Shown piece by piece: positions 11,501 through 21,115 of a DNA stretch of 64,000 nt. Numbering within the stretch: the first letter of the stretch is position 1; every line of letters starts with the position of its first letter. The stretch is from contig CM077666.1 of assembly GCA_039707655.1 (NCBI GenBank), positions 282,461,166 through 282,525,165 of the forward strand, written 5' to 3'. A program made the position numbers and the translations under genes. The notes under the pieces are model-generated. The model did no database searches, had not been told where the DNA came from, and saw only the letters and a list, made by a program, of their open reading frames with translations. This stretch comes from Elymus sibiricus (taxonomy: Eukaryota; Streptophyta; Magnoliopsida; Poales; Poaceae).

Positions 11501-13094
11501 GCGAGGTGGGCGAGGCCGGGGCCATGGTGATCCCTTCGGCGACCGCCCTTACGGACAGCGCCTCTGCTCCCCGCATGGTGGTCCCCTCTCCGTGGGAAGC
11601 TTGGGTGCCCCCGTCATTGTCGGAATGGAGAGGAAGAGGAAATGGGTCGATGTTGAGGAGTAAGCGACCCGACTTGGCTTGGCTCGCATGCCTGTGGCTT
11701 GTGCATTGATGACTTTCCTTTGCTTGGTGACCAGGGATGCCGCTATGCTGAAGATGAGGAAGAAGAAGGCGGGCGTTAAGCCGAAGGCGACTTCCAACGC
11801 GCCGCCTACCCCTGCTGACACGCCATCGCCTACTGCTGAAGGCGAGGGGGCTCACGAGGCAGCCTCCTTGGTCATCGTCGTGAAGCCCCCTGAGCCCCCA
11901 ATGCCTGCAGGCATGATCGCTCCTGCCGTCGAGGGCGTGGTGACGCCAATGTCCGGAGGGCCAGCCCTTGAGGGCCAGCCGCCCGCCGATTCGTCCGTGT
12001 CCGTGGCCGCCGAGCGGCCTCCGGAGCCTCCTGCTCCTCGTGTTGTTGCCTCCCCGGGAACGCCCCCTGTGATCGCACAGGGGACTCCTTCGGAGGGGCC
12101 CTTGATGCCTCCGGTGCGTAGCCACGATGTCCTGGACGGGGCCTTTGCTGCTCTGGTTCAGGTTCGTGTTGCCCTCGGGGGTGCCGACGATCATCTCGCG
12201 AGCAGGTGCCTAGAGCTCCTCTCAGGGTGGCTCTAGGCCGATGCCTCTGGCGTGGCGATTTGGGGTCAGGCCGAGGCTGCCGCAGCGAAGAGCGAGAAGG
12301 AAGCCGTGGCCGCCCGGGCAGCACGCGAAGAGGCGCTGGTTGAAGAGGCATCTGTTGCCAAGTGTTGCGAAGAGGTGGAGGCCCGTCTGAAGGCCTTCCA
12401 TGAGGAGCAAGCCAAGCTTGCGGGGCAACTTCGTTAGCAGGAGGAAGACCTCGAGGCCAGCGAGGCCAAGCTTGCCACTCGGGACTCTGAGCTGTCCCAG
12501 GTGGCGACCCGCCAGGACACGGAGCGGGTGCGCCTGGACACGCAGGAGAAGGAAATTGCTTATAAGAAGGCCCTTCTTGACACCAGGGAGGAAACTCTTG
12601 CCGCGGCCGAGGAGAAAAAGGCCGCGGAGCTGAGTGCCTTCCCCGCCGTCGAGTTCAAGCTCCGCCAAGCGCTCCATGCCCTTTGCTGGGACGGGCTCAC
12701 GGAGCCCCTGGCGGTTTCGAAGAGCGGCTTCATGGTGCTCGCTTCGAAGCTCATCGAGGCGCTGGAGGGCGCCGTCGTCAAGGTGGAGAGGGTCTTGGAG
12801 AGTGAGTGCCGCGACCTCTTTTCTAAGGCCGCAACGCGCGTCTTCAGCCATCTTCATCTTCACGAGCCAGGGTTTGACTTTGACTCCGTGATCCGCCCGG
12901 TCGCCCCTGAGGTCCACGTCAGCACTGCGGCGGCAGTGAAGGGCGCCGTGGAGATGCTGGTGAAGAGGTTCACACGCGTCACGGTTTCTCCCCCTCCGAA
13001 TGCTGCTAAGGTTGGCGGCGAGGAAGACGATGCCAGCGATGTCAACGATGAGCCCCCCGAGGGTGGGACGAGTGGTGACGGCGGTTCCTCCTGA
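8570..13094 (+). pseudogene. Opposite-strand gene of C: gypsy-type 'Transposase_28' plus coiled-coil protein
   Basis: It is transcribed against the element. The N-terminal domain (about 8740-9050) has the 'putative gypsy type transposon' pattern, LVPPFSVFFTAILDHYGI and LSVFAFYCEAFVGV. A solo LTR splits it at 9563/11143. Removing the LTR and one TSD copy leaves the frame unchanged. A GT-AG intron fits 11660-11734, joining RKRKWVDVEE to DAAMLKMRKKK in phase. The C-terminal part (12250-12640) is an Ala/Glu-rich coiled coil, followed by a globular stretch and an acidic Gly-rich tail ending at 13094. Damage includes a TAA at 9052-9054, a frameshift near 11.6 kb, and TAGs at 12234-12236 and 12435-12437. 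The start codon is unclear. The role is unknown; it is paralogous in type to D's gene but has far fewer introns. Confidence 0.7.
9564..11142 (-). mobile_element. Solo LTR, Athila/Sabrina-like, TSD GGGCT
   Basis: This is the reverse complement of the LTR seen in S1 (38875-40457 and 44245-45828). It opens TGCTACTTCTCGAGCATGCG and ends GGAGACGTATCA, 1,579 bp long. GGGCT flanks both sides (9559-9563 and 11143-11147). No internal region remains, so it is a product of LTR-LTR recombination. It sits in the opposite-strand gene of C. Confidence 0.92.
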
Positions 13095-13243
13095 CACCTC
13101 TCTCCTGCTCCTTTCCTGCAATGCACATCGTGCCTCACGGAGGCGTTAAACTTGTTTGTGTTCGCGAAAACTTTTAACGCTTGTAATAACTGTTGGACTG
13201 TGTGATTGCTCTCTTCGCCTTGTTTCCTTCTTGCTTGTTGTGA

Positions 13244-13800
13244 TGCTCTGCGTCGGCAGGGCCCGTACAGTGCATACCTCAACCGCCATTGGGCCGACCA
13301 GATCACCAAGGACAGTACAAGGGGAGGGGCTACGGGTCTAGGTAGGCTCATGAGTCGCGATGCTCAGGAGCCCCCCTTGACGTGCGAGCAGCCCTCATGA
13401 AGGGAACACAGTGGAGATTGGGTTAACTTGAAATTTTCGAACACCTTTAGCGCTCTGCGTCGGCAGGGCCCAGCCCGCGCATACCTCAACCACCGTTCGG
13501 CCGACCGGATCACCAAGGACGATCCAAGGGGTGAGGGGCTACGGGTCCAATTAGGCTCCTGAGTCGCGATGCTCAGGAGTCCCCCTTGACGTACGAGCCC
13601 CTGCGTCCTCCTTAAGGGTTTTTGAGCGGTTTTTTGAGCGCTTCGAGCTCTACGTCGGCAAGGCCCGGCCTGCGCATACCTCAACTGCCGTTGGGCCGAC
13701 CGGATCACCAAGGACGGTCCAAGGGGTGAGGGGCTATGGGTCTAGTTAGGCTCCTGAGTCACGATGCTCAGGAGTCCCCCTTGACGTACGAGCGGCTCCC
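13244..13800. repeat. About 200-bp tandem repeat, three units, in C's 3' region
   Basis: Units start at 13244, 13452 and 13647. Each carries a CTCTGCGTCGGCAGGGCC-like head, the core GACCGGATCACCAAGGAC and an inverted repeat CTCCTGAG-N8-CTCAGGAG (13556-13579 in unit 2; unit 1 has one mismatch). They lie between the coding remnants and the opposite-strand gene of C, where tandem repeats are known in Tat-lineage elements. Confidence 0.85.
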
Positions 13801-14028
13801 ATACCTTTCCTCAACAACTTTTCTGGAGATGGGCGCGTGAAGACCAGGTTTGGCAGACCTGGGAAGGTGGCATGTACCAGGCTTGGCCGGGTAGCAGCCC
13901 CCGTGCAGCCCCCTCACGCGTGCATCCCCGGGGAACGCAGCGAGAAGGGGGCCACTAGGGACCTTCCTGAGGTTAGATGCAGCCGCTGGGGGCACCCTTA
14001 GTTGTTTATCCCCTCACGCGGGGCGTGG

Positions 14029-14181
14029 GGCTTCTGCATTGCATGGGCATAGCCATTGGAGGACCGTGTTGACCACCAGCATGGGGCTGTGGCTTCCACA
14101 TTGCGTGGGCATAGTCATTGGTGGACCGTGTTGACTTCTCCGCCAGCGCTGGGCTGTGGCTGCCACATTGCGTGGAAAGGA
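14029..14181. repeat. About 68-bp tandem repeat, 2.5 units
   Basis: Units at 14029, 14084 and 14152 share GGGCTGTGGCTTCCACATTG and a GGACCGTGTTGAC core, and the third unit is partial. The array lies between the two blocks of 200-bp repeats. The flanking stretches 13801-14028 and 14182-14411 show no gene. Confidence 0.75.
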
Positions 14182-14411
14182 ACCCCTCCACGTCCTCGGG
14201 GGGCTCCGGGCGTGTACAGCCCATAGAGTTCGTACGCGTGGCTGGCACGGCAGAACTAGGAGGTGTATCTGGGAGCTCGCGGGGGCGCTTTGGCCTCGCG
14301 AGGTCCCTACCTCAAAGGCGGTTGGCGCCTGAGTCTTCTTGTAGATGGGGCTGTCTGAAGCCCTGCTGGCTTCTTCTTCTTCATGAGTGAGGCAGGTTGG
14401 GAGTCCTTTTG

Positions 14412-14815
14412 GCACTCTACGTCTGCAGGTCCCAATCCCGCACATTTCCCGACCGCCCTAGTGTACGACCGGATCACCAAGGACGCAACTACGAGGTCAG
14501 GCCCCGGCACCCTTGACGCCGACCGGATCACCAAGGACGACATCAAGGGGAGAGTGGCTTTATGACCAGTAAGGCTCCTGAGGAGCCCCCTTTGATGCTC
14601 AAGCGGCTCTACGTCGGTAGGTCCCAGTCCTGCACATTTCCCTACCGCCATAGTATATGACCGGATCACCAAGGACGCAACTACGGGGCGAGGCCCCGAC
14701 ACCCTTGATGCCGACCGGATCACCAAGGACGACACCAAGGGGCGAGTGGCTATGTGACCGGTAAGGCTCCTGAGGCGCGATGCTCAGGAGTCCCCTTTGA
14801 CGCTCGAGCGACCCC
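14412..14815. repeat. About 200-bp tandem repeat, second block, two units
   Basis: Units start at 14412 and 14606 and are related to those at 13244-13800. Each holds two copies of GACCGGATCACCAAGGAC about 70 bp apart, so the unit has an internal duplication compared with the first block. The unit at 14606 keeps the inverted repeat CTCCTGAG/CTCAGGAG. The unit at 14412 has lost its second arm. Confidence 0.8.
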
Positions 14816-15403
14816 CATTCCGCCCTGTCTGCCGCTGCCTCAGGAGGCATTGGGGCCTCCCGAGACTCCATGCTGAGGCGCCGCACTGCGACCGGAGCCC
14901 CGAGCGGGGGTCAACCGCCTAAAGATGCAAGTCCCTGATGCGACAGGGCCTTGCATCCCATTTCTGGGGTGCCCCGGGAAGGGCCGTAATGCACAGCCCC
15001 TTGTGTAACACCAACTCAGAAAGGGTGGTGCGGCGCATTCACGCCAGCAAGGAGCCATGCAGGCAAGGCAGAACATTAGGAAACATACTAGATGCATGAG
15101 AAACTATTGAAATATGCATAAACGAGGCGACTGTAGGGATGCGCCCCGATTACCTGAGGATAATGCGGCCCGGTGGGCACCCTCAAATGGAGTAAACCAA
15201 AAAATTACCTAGCAACAGCCAACAAAAGGTCACCTGGCGGCCATGCCGCTGGAGAGCCGAAGCGGCAGTCACAGCATGATCTCTCACCTCCACGAGCGCG
15301 ACCTTCACGGGTCCGTCGTCTCCCGTGGCTCGGAACCTTCGCTTGGTCCGAGCATCTCCTCCAACTCCTCGCCGCGCCTCGCCAGGCAAGGCATGAGCAT
15401 GGC
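14816..15403. other. Non-coding interior of element C
   Basis: No recognisable domain, LTR end or tandem repeat is visible between the repeat block and the reverse-transcriptase scrap. It is probably degenerate pol or untranslated sequence. Confidence 0.4.
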
Positions 15404-15772
15404 TCAGTACAGGCGCTGGAACATGACACCTGTGTTCGCCAGTCCGAAGGGCATGCGGACATAGGCGTTCGGGTAGACCCATCCATGATCGGCATGCGCT
15501 GGCCAGAAGGGGCCCTGGGCCGCGGCACTATTGATCGCGAGCATGTTGACGTAAACGCGTGGCTGGTCAACCGTGCCAATGACGGCGGCTGTGATTGGTG
15601 CCGCTGGGCAGTCCCCGCCTTGCACGGCCTGTGCTTCTCGAAGCTCCTTGATCGCTCTGATGACGGACTCCTGCGAGCTCGGTGCCTCGTGCCGTGCTCC
15701 CGGCTCGGGCCGACGCGCGTTAGACCGCGCCTTCAGGTTGTGCTCGAGTGCCTCTCTTGCTTCACTAGCCAA
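15404..15772 (-). pseudogene. Reverse-transcriptase scrap of element C
   Basis: The minus-strand translation ends in MPFGLANTGVMFQRLY, the conserved block just upstream of the catalytic YxDD in gypsy reverse transcriptases. The YxDD block, thumb, RNase H and integrase do not follow. The sequence passes into non-coding DNA below 15404. Upstream it connects through a poorly conserved stretch to the protease. It is a remnant left by internal deletion. Confidence 0.7.
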
Positions 15773-15835
15773 GCCTGAAGCTCCCCGGGTGGGAGCCCCC
15801 GGGCCCGACCCAAGAGGGGCACCGAGCGCGCCTTC

Positions 15836-16560
15836 CTATGCGATAGGGGGTGGGGCCGCATCTCTGGGCGCAGAGCTTGAGGCCCCAGGATGCCTCGCAG
15901 AAGGGAGCCGCTTCTTCTTCTTGCACGGGTCCTCACGGGGCAGGGCGTCCTCCTCATCGTCCGAGCGTTCGGCCACCGCGGCGCGGTAAGCACGCTTGAG
16001 GGTGCAGACAGCATCCTTCTCAACGCAAGCAATGGTGATGATGCCACCACTCCCTGGCATCTTGAGGACGTTGTAGCCGTGGTGGGCCATTGCCATGAAC
16101 TTGGCGAGGGCCGGGTACCCGAGGATCGCGTTGTACTTAAGGTGGATGTGTGCGATGTCGAAGACGATGATCTCGGTGTGGTAGTTCTTGCGCCCGCCGA
16201 AGGTGACAGGCAGACACACCTGCCTGATGGGTATGGTGGATCCGTCTGTAACCCCCGAAAAGGGCTTGGTCGGCATGAGATGTTCGTACGGTACCTGAAG
16301 CGTCTCGAAGGTCTCAATGGAGAGGACATTGAGCCCCGCTCCACTGTCGATGAGGGTCTTGGTGATGAGGACGTTGCTGATGGTTGGAGTGCACAGCATG
16401 GGGAGCTTGCCGGCCATGGCCGAACACCTGAGCTGATCCCTCGAGTCGAAGGGGATGGCGGTCTGGGACCAATTGAGGGGGCGCATTGCTTCAGGCTTTG
16501 GGAGAGCCGCATTCACCTCCCGTGTGAATTTCTTGAAGGCACGGTTTGATACTGGGGCCT
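15836..16560 (-). pseudogene. Aspartic protease of element C
   Basis: This is a retropepsin-type Gag-Pol protease. It has the catalytic LIDSGAGLNVLSIETFE, then VCLPVTFGG, HLKYNAILGYPALAKF and YNVLKMPGSGG. It is nearly colinear with the remnant at 1230-1905 and with F's protease, but keeps the catalytic Asp-Ser-Gly. The frame is open from 16516 to 15836 (226 codons), after which pol is lost. It is one of the better preserved frames in C. Confidence 0.88.
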
Positions 16561-16939
16561 GGGCGCTGCCCAGGATACAGGAAACCGCCCTGACTTCCTG
16601 GAAGCCCCCAGCCCCATCATCCTGCCTGTCCTCCTCCTTCCTTCTGGGTCGCGGAGGTAGTGGAGGTAGACCAGCCTCACGAGGGCGGGCCTTGCGAGGC
16701 TGATCGCGTCGTGACCCCTCCGGAGGGTCATCGCGCCAGCGGTCCTCATGAAGCGGGTCGCACCAGCAGTCGTCTCAAGCCTGATCGCGCTAGCGGTCCT
16801 CCTGGGGCTGATCGCGCCACCCCTGACGAGGTTCCCGGTTGTCCCAGCGGCCTCCACCACGGCCACCGCTGCATCCGAAGCCTCGGTCAGCTCGCCCAGG
16901 GCGCCTGCCGAAGTGCTCGGCGTGGATCAGCCTAAGTTC

Positions 16940-18331
16940 CTAGCAGTCGGCAGTGTCGTGGTTGTTGGTGCCATGGAAGACGTAGGTCAGTTTTCCCCCT
17001 GAGGGGTGTTCCTCACCCCGGCTGCGCTTCGCCTCAGGTTCGGCCGCAAGCACTGCTGGGGCCTTGCGCTTCGCCTCCTTGGGCTTGGTATTCTTCTCTT
17101 CTGGCTCCACCGTCGGAGGCCCGCAGAGCGATAGGCGGCCCTCCTCGGCCTTGGCGCACTTGTTTGCCACATTGAACATCTCCAGGGCAGAGCACAGTTC
17201 GTCATTCATGGCGAGCTCCTCCTTCATCTTGAGGTCAGTGACTCCGTTGGTGAATGCTGAGATGATGGCCTCGTCTGATGCCTTTGGGATCTTGAGGCGC
17301 GTGGTCATGAAGCATTGTATGAACTTGTGCAGGGTCTCCCCATCCTGCTGCTTGATACGCTGCAGGTCGTTCACGGTGGGCACGCGGTCGCGGGTGCCTT
17401 GGAAGTTGGTGATGAAGCGTTTGCGCAGGCCATCCCAGGAGGTGATACACGCCTCTAGGAGGTTTAAGAGCGAGGAGAGCGCGCCGCCCTTGAGCGCCAT
17501 GGGGAACCAGCATGCCATGACCTTGTCGTCTCCTCTAGCCGCCCAGATGCTCAAGGAGTAGAGCTATAGGAACTCCGGGGTGATGGCGAGGCAGATCAGG
17601 CTTGAACTTGCAGGGCCACGCGGTTTGGTAGAGCTCCGGGGTGATGGCGAGGCACCCCACCGGCTCGACGGGTGCTGCGTGTGCGGGAGGGACCTGGTCT
17701 TGACGCTCTTGCGGGGCCACCTCGAGTGGTGCCCGGTTGCGGCGTTGGGTCGGCAGCGCGGGGAATGAACGCACGTCGACGCACGGCCGGGGAACCACCT
17801 GGCAGCTTACTTCATCTCCTGGCCTCGCCCTCGGTTCGCGAGGCTGGTCGTGGGGGCGCGCTTGTTGCCTGGGCTCGGGGTCAACGTCACGTCGCGGAGG
17901 TGGAGGCTGCGCGTCTTGTGCCACGTCGTTCGCAAGGGACGGTTGGAGTCGAAGCGAGTAGGAGAGTGCTGAAGCGTCGCCGGCAGCGCTGACGAGCTCC
18001 GCGATGCATCGAACCAGTTGTCGTAGCGGTCGGGAGCGGGGCGGTAGCGAAGCAGCTCGTTAGCCATGGCGAGCATGCCCTGGCCACGCACCGGCCCGGG
18101 CCAAACATGGGAGGATGACTCGGAGGCTGGGACGATCGACGGTGTGGTGGTGTGGCCGTCGTGCTGTGCGGTGACCAGCTGGGAGGAGTCTTGTTGCTCG
18201 TGGGCGTCGGGGCCCGTGGCGGCGTTCGCCACAGGTGAAGGTGACCTACGTGCACTGGCGCGGCCCACAGGCACCGTCTGAGTGACACGGGTGGCTCGGT
18301 GCTCAGCGCGGGCTCGGCGAGCATCAGACAT
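16940..18331 (-). pseudogene. Gag of element C
   Basis: A likely start (MSDARRARAEHRATRV) lies at 18331, about 50 bp inside the primer-binding site. The first frame is open to 17807 and rich in Ser/Pro/Arg. Shifts follow, and the capsid core is open from 17554 to 16940: MALKGGALSSLLNL, LHKFIQCFMTTRLKI, ASDEAIISAFTNGV. A basic linker and a variant knuckle YVFHGTNNHDTADC end it. Region 16561-16939 links Gag to protease and is Arg/Gly-rich. The product would be a particle-forming structural protein. The frameshifts make it a pseudogene. Confidence 0.85.
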
Positions 18332-18380
18332 CGGAACGGCGAGGTCGGAGAAGATCTTGGCTTGAGGGAGACTCCGACAC

Positions 18381-18400
18381 GCCCCCTACCTGGCGCGCCA
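18381..18400 (-). other. Primer-binding site of element C
   Basis: On the minus strand, two bases after the 5' LTR end, it reads TGGCGCGCCAGGTAGGGGGC. Matching sites lie beside the 5' LTRs of F (23472-23492), B (51054-51074) and A (56597-56612). It would pair with the 3' end of a host tRNA to prime minus-strand DNA. I do not assign the tRNA. Confidence 0.8.
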
Positions 18401-18402
18401 AA

Positions 18403-19304
18403 TGTCAGATTTCGGGCTCCACAAAACCCTTAAGATTCGAACACAGGGGCGTGTGCGAAGATCCCCTATAGCCTCGCCCAACCTAGCTCGCTACTCAATG
18501 AACATAGCAACAAACTCGCACAATGACGAGGAAGAAGATGAACACAACAGTTTACCCAGGTTCGGGCCACTGCGAAGCGTAATACCCTACACCTGCTTTG
18601 GTGGATTGCCTCTCGAGGAGGTGGGGTGGATGAACTAGTACAGTGTTTTAGAGCCTCGCAAGGGCTCCCCTTATGGTGCTCGAGGCCCTCTGTGGCTCGG
18701 TGATGGATAAGTGGTGGGATGGTTTCCGGGTCCCTCTCTACGGTGCAGCCTACCCTCTATATATAGCGGTGGCTTGAGTTCTCTACCCTTATAGCAACGG
18801 CGGGAAGGGATCCCACAATGGCCAATTTTGAAGGGGGACAGCAGGACGTGCCCGCCCTGCCCAAAGGCGGTCTTCGCCTGCAAAGTAGCTGTCGACGGTG
18901 CAGGGATGGGCTCAGCGATGACATCCTCCCTGCATGGCTGGTGGTTGTGGCCTTGTTGCACCGAAATGGAAACCTTTGGGGGTGCTTTGGTAACCCGCGT
19001 ACGTCTCTACTCCCTTTGCACCAAAGGGGAAACTGCGTCGTCTGGCGCGCTGGCACCCGCCTGTCCTTCCTTGCGTCACCCTTGACTCCTGAGGCCGGCA
19101 TAGAGATCTCTGCTGCTCCAGAGGGGGCCTGAGGAGGCCCATCCCTGGCTGGTCTTGATGCTGCTCCTCCTCGTGAGCCTAGGGCCCTCGCGAGGGCCTT
19201 GCCTTGAGTGGGGCCACGCCCGGCCGTGTTTGGTTGATGAAGTGGGCCATGCCCTGGGCCGCAGGCAGGCAGGTCTCGGTACCCCCATTCCCAGAACCCC
19301 GACA
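18403..19304 (-). repeat. Element C 5' LTR
   Basis: It runs from TGTCAGATTTCGG to AACCCCGACA, 902 bp, next to the primer-binding site. It is followed by the TSD copy GAGCT at 19305-19309. It matches the 3' LTR 7409-8316 and F's LTR 23495-24403 along the full length. Confidence 0.92.
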
Positions 19305-19315
19305 GAGCTGGCCAT

Positions 19316-19867
19316 GGCTAAGCTCGGAGGAGGAAGGATGGAAGACCTAGATCTGGGCCCTGGAAGCTCAGGAGATAGGGGAAGCAAGGATGCAAATGGG
19401 AAGTGCGGTTAAGCCTTGGGGTTTTCTTCCCCTTTTATTGGGCTTGTTGCCGGTTAGCCTCCCTTCATGGCGCCATGAATCTCTCCGCTTCCCAAGACGT
19501 GTGTGCAATTATATGCGCATGATTAAACATATCCCGTGTGAAACGGGGCACGATCTGTGCATTGACGGATCGTGATGGTGGAAACGGCCTCGAACCGCGA
19601 ATCGAGTCTTTACGACTGGTTCAGTGGTCGTGGTGGGCCGTGACCTTTCGTCTGAAAGGTTGTCAGGGAGCACTATTTACTCCTTGATGTTTGGTCTTCA
19701 GGGCCCATTACTCATGTTGTTCGGACGATCTATGATTGGGAAAACTACACGTCGTTGGAGGCCGAACTAACTCGGCCGATCACTATTTGGAGGAAGGAAC
19801 TCGCCTCGCAAGCCGAAGACTTTGATCACATGAAGCAGCTGAAGCTAAGACCCTTGGCGTTGGAGGC
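19316..19867. other. D 3' region and upstream flank of its opposite-strand gene
   Basis: No coding frame stands out. On the minus strand a TATA-like ATAAAAGG lies near 19430-19438, about 115 bp before the opposite-strand start codon at 19315, and could be its promoter. On the plus strand it is the stretch before the polypurine tract. Confidence 0.45.
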
Positions 19868-19882
19868 TAGTTCGGGGGCTAC
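19868..19882 (+). other. Polypurine tract of element D
   Basis: AGTTCGGGGGCTAC directly precedes the LTR start TGAGGGAG. This is the usual site for plus-strand DNA priming and fixes D's orientation as plus. Confidence 0.7.
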
Positions 19883-20346
19883 TGAGGGAGTCCTGGTTTA
19901 AGGGGTCCTTGGGAGGCCGACCTATTCCTTATGGGCCGGACTATATGGGTCGCTTGCCGGGCACTAGATTGATCGAAGACCCAGACTCCAGGAAGGAAGC
20001 TTCTAGAATCATGGCGTATCCTCTACGTTTAAAGTAGTGAATAGGCATGTTTATCCCTTCGACGTGTAACCGACCATGTGTAAACCCTAGGTACCCTCGG
20101 CATCTATATAAGCCAGAGGGTTCTAGGTTGTAGAACAACAGAACTCATCTAGGGTTTAGCTACTTGATCTCAAGGTAGATCAACTCTGTAATCCTCATAT
20201 CATCAATATAATCAAGCAGGACGTAGGGTATTACCTCCATAGGAGGGCCCGAACCTGGGTAAAACCTTGTCCCCTTCATCTCTTGTTACCATCGATCCAA
20301 GTCTCACAGCTCGGGACCCCCTACCCGAGATCCGCCGATTTTGACA
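19883..20346 (+). repeat. Element D 3' LTR
   Basis: It is 464 bp, opening TGAGGGAGTCCTGG and ending CCGATTTTGACA. A promoter-like CTATATAAG lies at 20104-20112. The related inverted LTR at 2191-2595 shares its U5 end. It interrupts the RNase H frame of F at 20346/20347; the first five bases of F beyond it are GCGAC. The matching duplication would be left of D. Confidence 0.85.
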
Positions 20347-21025
20347 GCGACACCAGGTCTTCAGTCGATGGTTCTGCGGAGGGTTTGAAGAGCCGCTCCT
20401 TGAAGATGCCTGGCTCCTGGGGCTCATGGTGTGAGGCCCTCTTGGCGATGTCATCGGCTTCCTTGTTGGCGCTGCGTGGGATGTGTTGCAACTCCAAGCC
20501 CTGAAAATGTTTTTCGATCTTACATACCTCTTCCAAATATGCCTCCATGTGTTCATCCTTGGGTGTATATTATTTGTTGGAGAAGTTGACGAGGAGCTAC
20601 GAGTCGCCCATGACAGTGAGGCACCGAACCCCCAAGGCCGCCACCGCCTTGAGTCCGGCGATGAGACCCTCGTACTCCGTGATGTTGTTGGAAACTTTCT
20701 CCCCGTGCTGGAAGCAGAGCTGCATAGCATAGCTGAGCTTGTCTCCTGCCGGGGAAGTAAGCACGACCCCGGCCCCGGCTCCCTTGCACGTGAAGGCTCC
20801 ATCAAAATTCATGATCCAACCTTCGGGTGCCTCATTGCCAGGGGTGAGGGACTGGTTCCCGTCCAGCCCCCGGCCCGGGGCATCTGTCCATTCCACCACG
20901 AAGTCCACTAGGGTTGCCCCTTTGATGATCCTTGTCGTGCTAAACTCTATGTTGATTGCCTGCAGCTCGATGGTCCATTCGGCGACCCTTCCTACCGCGT
21001 TGGGGTTGCGCAAGATCTTCTCCAA
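20347..21025 (-). pseudogene. RNase H region of element F
   Basis: This RNase H degrades RNA in the RNA-DNA hybrid during reverse transcription. The acidic residues sit in GWIMNFDGAFTCKGAG (Asp), TEYEGLIAGLKAV (Glu) and LTVMGDS (Asp), followed by the stretch QHIPRSANKEADDIAKRA. A stop near 20.6 kb splits the frame into two segments. A stop also separates it from the reverse transcriptase, which ends at 21116. The C-terminal end is cut at 20347 by D's LTR, and the frame runs on into LTR sequence. Confidence 0.85.
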
Positions 21026-21115
21026 GGGGTAAGCGGAGACGACCTTGATGGGATGTCCCTAGAAGTAGTGACGCAGTTTCCTTGAAGCGACAAGAAGCGC
21101 TAGGAGGAGCTTCTG

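Larger units (their letters stand above)
7409..19304 (-). mobile_element. Element C: defective gypsy element (Tat-like), minus strand, TSD GAGCT
   Basis: The two LTRs are 7409-8316 (3') and 18403-19304 (5'). GAGCT flanks both sides (7404-7408 and 19305-19309). On the minus strand the order is 5' LTR, primer-binding site, gag, protease, a short reverse-transcriptase scrap, tandem repeats, an opposite-strand gene (8570-13094), polypurine tract (8317-8330) and 3' LTR. The YxDD part of reverse transcriptase, RNase H and integrase are absent, so C needed enzymes from a partner. A solo LTR (9564-11142) entered later. C lies inside the third to fourth codon of D's opposite-strand gene. Confidence 0.9.
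3208..19315 (-). pseudogene. Opposite-strand gene of D: gypsy-type 'Transposase_28' plus coiled-coil protein, nine exons, split by C
   Basis: The start codon is the complement of 19313-19315. After three codons element C (7409-19304) interrupts it, and the frame resumes at 7408. A GT-AG model fits nine exons: 19315-19310 with 7408-6548, 6474-6054, 5974-5461, 5397-5106, 5033-4626, 4550-4233, 4117-4003, 3937-3713 and 3626-3208 (TGA). Exon 1 has the pattern of the Pfam family 'putative gypsy type transposon' (LSFLLHPFVRGLMFFYGLDF, then FIIICEAFL). Exon 4 holds HHKLTMIDVMAAAITRCVQP. Exons 7-9 form a Glu/Gln/Lys-rich coiled coil. Stops and shifts occur, for example a shift and stop in exon 2 and a TAG in exon 8, so it is a pseudogene. 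Its molecular function is unknown. Similar proteins are known mainly from grass retroelements. The exon borders are mine, from splice signals and frame continuity. Confidence 0.7.
2596..20346 (+). mobile_element. Element D: gypsy element with opposite-strand gene, 5' side not resolved
   Basis: The 3' end is clear: a polypurine tract (19868-19882) and the LTR 19883-20346, opening TGAGGGAGTCC and ending GATTTTGACA. Inside, on the opposite strand, is a multi-exon gene (3208-19315). The order 3' LTR, then opposite-strand gene, then interior is the same as in element C and resembles what is known for grass Tat-lineage elements such as Grande. No 5' LTR or pol of D is visible. Its left part is either outside the window (perhaps including 1-1905) or was lost in the rearrangement at 1906-2595. 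The span includes the later insertion C (7409-19304). Confidence 0.65.

Noticed and set aside
13364..14738. Minus-strand ORFs with repeated SLVIRSA and AGPCRRRA words
   Set aside because: They are translations of the 200-bp tandem repeats.
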